This document shows positions 60,201-64,000 of a DNA stretch of 64,000 bases, in pieces (position 1 is the first letter of the stretch; the number at the start of each line of letters is the position of its first letter). The position numbers and the translations under genes were made by a program. The DNA lies in the NCBI RefSeq assembly GCF_947623445.1, contig NC_135241.1, positions 7,256,501 through 7,320,500 of the forward strand, written 5' to 3'. Below the pieces are notes generated by a model. That model was not told where the DNA came from, did not search any database, and saw only the letters and a list, made by a program, of their open reading frames with translations. The stretch is from Clavelina lepadiformis. Taxonomy: Eukaryota > Chordata > Ascidiacea > Aplousobranchia > Clavelinidae.

Positions 60201-63200
60201 CGTGGAATTCCTATGTTGCTTATACTCCAGGGTCCAGACGTCTGCTTGCAGCACGCAGACCTTCACTCTTTACGAAAGCAAATCATAATGAACGGAATGA
60301 GTCTAAATAAGTAGTTCAACTGTTCAAGTCACAGTGTGTTGTTAAACGTTTAAAACGGCCAACCACAAACTGTAGTCAAAACGTTCGGTATAGTGTCGTA
60401 AGTGGACAAGCCAGAAGCCACTCTGGCTTCAGCGCATTCAACGTGTAAATCTTTCGCCTTTTACTAAAGATTTCCGTGTGCCGGAGCATATAATGAGTCG
60501 AAGAAAATTTGTTCAGAGCCGCGGCAATGCTGTGGCCAAACCTTATGATCATCAACTGCAAAATTTGGAATCACATTTGTGAGTGGATGCCATCACAAAG
60601 ACTTTCAAGGTGTTACCTGTTCAAAACGCTTTTATATCAGCCAACCGAACCGATCTACGTTTCCATCGCTCCACAAATTTGAGAATCTACCTGCTGAATA
60701 TTCTTATCAATCTCCTTGATCGTGCAGCTTTGCGCAGAGGCGATACCGTAGCTGATGAGGAACTTCCGAGGCGCGGTTATTGCTAGTTGAAAACTATACC
60801 CAATACCCCGCCCTTTCGGCTCTTACAGAGACGATTGAGGCAATATCTGAAGAATTCCGTGGAATTCCTATGTTGCTTATACTCCAGGGTCCAGACGTCT
60901 GCTTGCAGCACGCAGACCTTCACTCTTTACGAAAGCAAATCATAATGAACGGAATGAGTCTAAATAAGTAGTTCAACTGTTCAAGTCACAGTGTGTTGTT
61001 AAACGTTTAAAACGGCCAACCACAAACTGTAGTCAAAACGTTCGGTATAGTGTCGTAAGTGGACAAGCCAGAAGCCACTCTGGCTTCAGCGCATTCAACG
61101 TGTAAATCTTTCGCCTTTTACTAAAGATTTCCGTGTGCCGGAGCATATAATGAGTCGAAGAAAATTTGTTCAGAGCCGCGGCAATGCTGTGGCCAAACCT
61201 TATGATCATCAACTGCAAAATTTGGAATCACATTTGTGAGTGGATGCCATCACAAAGACTTTCAAGGTGTTACCTGTTCAAAACGCTTTTATATCAGCCA
61301 ACCGAACCGATCTACGTTTCCATCGCTCCACAAATTTGAGAATCTACCTGCTGAATATTCTTATCAATCTCCTTGATCGTGCAGCTTTGCGCAGAGGCGA
61401 TACCGTAGCTGATGAGGAACTTCCGAGGCGCGGTTATTGCTAGTTGAAAACTATACCCAATACCCCGCCCTTTCGGCTCTTACAGAGACGATTGAGGCAA
61501 TATCTGAAGAATTCCGTGGAATTCCTATGTTGCTTATACTCCAGGGTCCAGACGTCTGCTTGCAGCACGCAGACCTTCACTCTTTACGAAAGCAAATCAT
61601 AATGAACGGAATGAGTCTAAATAAGTAGTTCAACTGTTCAAGTCACAGTGTGTTGTTAAACGTTTAAAACGGCCAACCACAAACTGTAGTCAAAACGTTC
61701 GGTATAGTGTCGTAAGTGGACAAGCCAGAAGCCACTCTGGCTTCAGCGCATTCAACGTGTAAATCTTTCGCCTTTTACTAAAGATTTCCGTGTGCCGGAG
61801 CATATAATGAGTCGAAGAAAATTTGTTCAGAGCCGCGGCAATGCTGTGGCCAAACCTTATGATCATCAACTGCAAAATTTGGAATCACATTTGTGAGTGG
61901 ATGCCATCACAAAGACTTTCAAGGTGTTACCTGTTCAAAACGCTTTTATATCAGCCAACCGAACCGATCTACGTTTCCATCGCTCCACAAATTTGAGAAT
62001 CTACCTGCTGAATATTCTTATCAATCTCCTTGATCGTGCAGCTTTGCGCAGAGGCGATACCGTAGCTGATGAGGAACTTCCGAGGCGCGGTTATTGCTAG
62101 TTGAAAACTATACCCAATACCCCGCCCTTTCGGCTCTTACAGAGACGATTGAGGCAATATCTGAAGAATTCCGTGGAATTCCTATGTTGCTTATACTCCA
62201 GGGTCCAGACGTCTGCTTGCAGCACGCAGACCTTCACTCTTTACGAAAGCAAATCATAATGAACGGAATGAGTCTAAATAAGTAGTTCAACTGTTCAAGT
62301 CACAGTGTGTTGTTAAACGTTTAAAACGGCCAACCACAAACTGTAGTCAAAACGTTCGGTATAGTGTCGTAAGTGGACAAGCCAGAAGCCACTCTGGCTT
62401 CAGCGCATTCAACGTGTAAATCTTTCGCCTTTTACTAAAGATTTCCGTGTGCCGGAGCATATAATGAGTCGAAGAAAATTTGTTCAGAGCCGCGGCAATG
62501 CTGTGGCCAAACCTTATGATCATCAACTGCAAAATTTGGAATCACATTTGTGAGTGGATGCCATCACAAAGACTTTCAAGGTGTTACCTGTTCAAAACGC
62601 TTTTATATCAGCCAACCGAACCGATCTACGTTTCCATCGCTCCACAAATTTGAGAATCTACCTGCTGAATATTCTTATCAATCTCCTTGATCGTGCAGCT
62701 TTGCGCAGAGGCGATACCGTAGCTGATGAGGAACTTCCGAGGCGCGGTTATTGCTAGTTGAAAACTATACCCAATACCCCGCCCTTTCGGCTCTTACAGA
62801 GACGATTGAGGCAATATCTGAAGAATTCCGTGGAATTCCTATGTTGCTTATACTCCAGGGTCCAGACGTCTGCTTGCAGCACGCAGACCTTCACTCTTTA
62901 CGAAAGCAAATCATAATGAACGGAATGAGTCTAAATAAGTAGTTCAACTGTTCAAGTCACAGTGTGTTGTTAAACGTTTAAAACGGCCAACCACAAACTG
63001 TAGTCAAAACGTTCGGTATAGTGTCGTAAGTGGACAAGCCAGAAGCCACTCTGGCTTCAGCGCATTCAACGTGTAAATCTTTCGCCTTTTACTAAAGATT
63101 TCCGTGTGCCGGAGCATATAATGAGTCGAAGAAAATTTGTTCAGAGCCGCGGCAATGCTGTGGCCAAACCTTATGATCATCAACTGCAAAATTTGGAATC

Positions 63201-63353
63201 ACATTTGTGAGTGGATGCCATCACAAAGACTTTCAAGGTGTTACCTGTTCAAAACGCTTTTATATCAGCCAACCGAACCGATCTACGTTTCCATCGCTCC
63301 ACAAATTTGAGAATCTACCTGCTGAATATTCTTATCAATCTCCTTGATCGTGC

Positions 63354-63497
63354 AGCTTTGCGCAGAGGCGATACCGTAGCTGATGAGGAACTTCCGAGGC
63401 GCGGTTATTGCTAGTTGAAAACTATACCCAATACCCCGCCCTTTCGGCTCTTACAGAGACGATTGAGGCAATATCTGAAGAATTCCGTGGAATTCCT
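63354..63497 (+). ncRNA. U4 snRNA, unit 44 (last complete copy in window)
   Basis: Starts AGCTTTGCGC at 63354 with the majority base G at nt 94. The next U4 would start at 64011, just past the window end. Confidence 0.92.
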
Positions 63498-63702
63498 ATG
63501 TTGCTTATACTCCAGGGTCCAGACGTCTGCTTGCAGCACGCAGACCTTCACTCTTTACGAAAGCAAATCATAATGAACGGAATGAGTCTAAATAAGTAGT
63601 TCAACTGTTCAAGTCACAGTGTGTTGTTAAACGTTTAAAACGGCCAACCACAAACTGTAGTCAAAACGTTCGGTATAGTGTCGTAAGTGGACAAGCCAGA
63701 AG

Positions 63703-63822
63703 CCACTCTGGCTTCAGCGCATTCAACGTGTAAATCTTTCGCCTTTTACTAAAGATTTCCGTGTGCCGGAGCATATAATGAGTCGAAGAAAATTTGTTCA
63801 GAGCCGCGGCAATGCTGTGGCC
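63703..63822 (+). ncRNA. U5 snRNA, unit 44 (last copy in window)
   Basis: CCACTCTGG start and intact loop I; no difference from unit 1 noticed. Confidence 0.93.
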
Positions 63823-64000
63823 AAACCTTATGATCATCAACTGCAAAATTTGGAATCACATTTGTGAGTGGATGCCATCACAAAGACTTTCAAGGTGTTA
63901 CCTGTTCAAAACGCTTTTATATCAGCCAACCGAACCGATCTACGTTTCCATCGCTCCACAAATTTGAGAATCTACCTGCTGAATATTCTTATCAATCTCC

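Larger units (their letters stand above)
34911..64000 (+). repeat. Tandem array of a 657-bp U4+U5 snRNA gene unit, about 44.3 copies
   Basis: A 657-bp unit repeats head to tail from 34911 to the window end and continues beyond it. Unit n carries U4 at 35103+657(n-1), 144 nt, and U5 at 35452+657(n-1), 120 nt, for n = 1 to 44 (last U4 63354-63497, last U5 63703-63822). Spacers are about 205 bp (U4 to U5) and 188 bp (U5 to next U4). I noticed only a handful of base differences: U4 nt 94 is A in units 1, 2, 4 and 6 and G elsewhere, plus single changes at 36586, 45353, 57199, 57343 and 59261. The array begins abruptly at the last bases of a U5 gene. The 61-67 codon open frames repeated in each unit are by-products. 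Confidence 0.97.

Noticed and set aside
34960-63846. Three repeated open frames of 61-67 codons per 657-bp unit
   Set aside because: They overlap the U4 and U5 genes or spacers, lack homology and normal starts, and are by-products of repeating the same DNA.
34911-64000. Reading the array as a centromeric or anonymous satellite
   Set aside because: U4 and U5 hallmarks (stem II, kink-turn, loop I, hairpins) and matched upstream elements explain the unit better.

Overview
The window is eukaryotic nuclear DNA: AT-rich, with split genes, short GT-AG introns, AATAAA polyadenylation signals and many DNA transposons. Recognisable genes are animal housekeeping genes (p23 co-chaperone, mitochondrial adrenodoxin reductase). 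My best guess is an invertebrate deuterostome, possibly an ascidian, but nothing here proves the phylum.

Layout. 1-8411 (+): the 3' part of an unrecognised gene that carries two alternative, phase-locked cassette exons with an apple/PAN-like cysteine pattern, followed by a coiled-coil-like tail. One intron holds a broken hAT transposon (3624-6850), itself split by a small hAT-type MITE (4662-5297) rich in AGGTCA half-sites. 9469-11011 (-): p23/PTGES3 in four exons. 11-22 kb: gene-poor transposon ground with a pogo/Tigger-like MITE (12818-13687), a probable pogo relic (about 15174-16381) and a Mutator-like element (18624-20976) whose ends are inverted arrays of a 15-16 bp repeat. 22417-28244 (+): a leucine-rich-repeat gene in seven exons, of unknown family. 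28823-32833 (+): FDXR in 13 exons, 491 codons. 33545-33707: a 5'-truncated LINE tail with a 13-bp target duplication.

34911-64000 (the last 45% of the window, still running at the edge) is a tandem array of a 657-bp unit, about 44.3 copies. The short open frames in it are meaningless. Each unit holds two spliceosomal RNA genes in the same orientation: U4 (unit 1: 35103-35246) and U5 (unit 1: 35452-35571). U4 is recognised by its stem II, kink-turn 5' loop and stem I sequences. U5 is recognised by its invariant loop I and flanking stem. Both genes have the same 7-mer (CCACAAA) exactly 55 bp upstream of their inferred 5' ends, a candidate proximal sequence element. Both have unusual Sm sites: the U5 site resembles that of U7 RNA and the U4 site has a broken U tract. 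The array is almost perfectly homogeneous, and most of the sequence variation lies at its left edge.

The genes do not form an operon or pathway. FDXR works in mitochondria, p23 with Hsp90, and the snRNA array would supply the U4/U6.U5 tri-snRNP. Pairing U4 with U5 in one unit would give equal gene dosage for two RNAs of the same particle.
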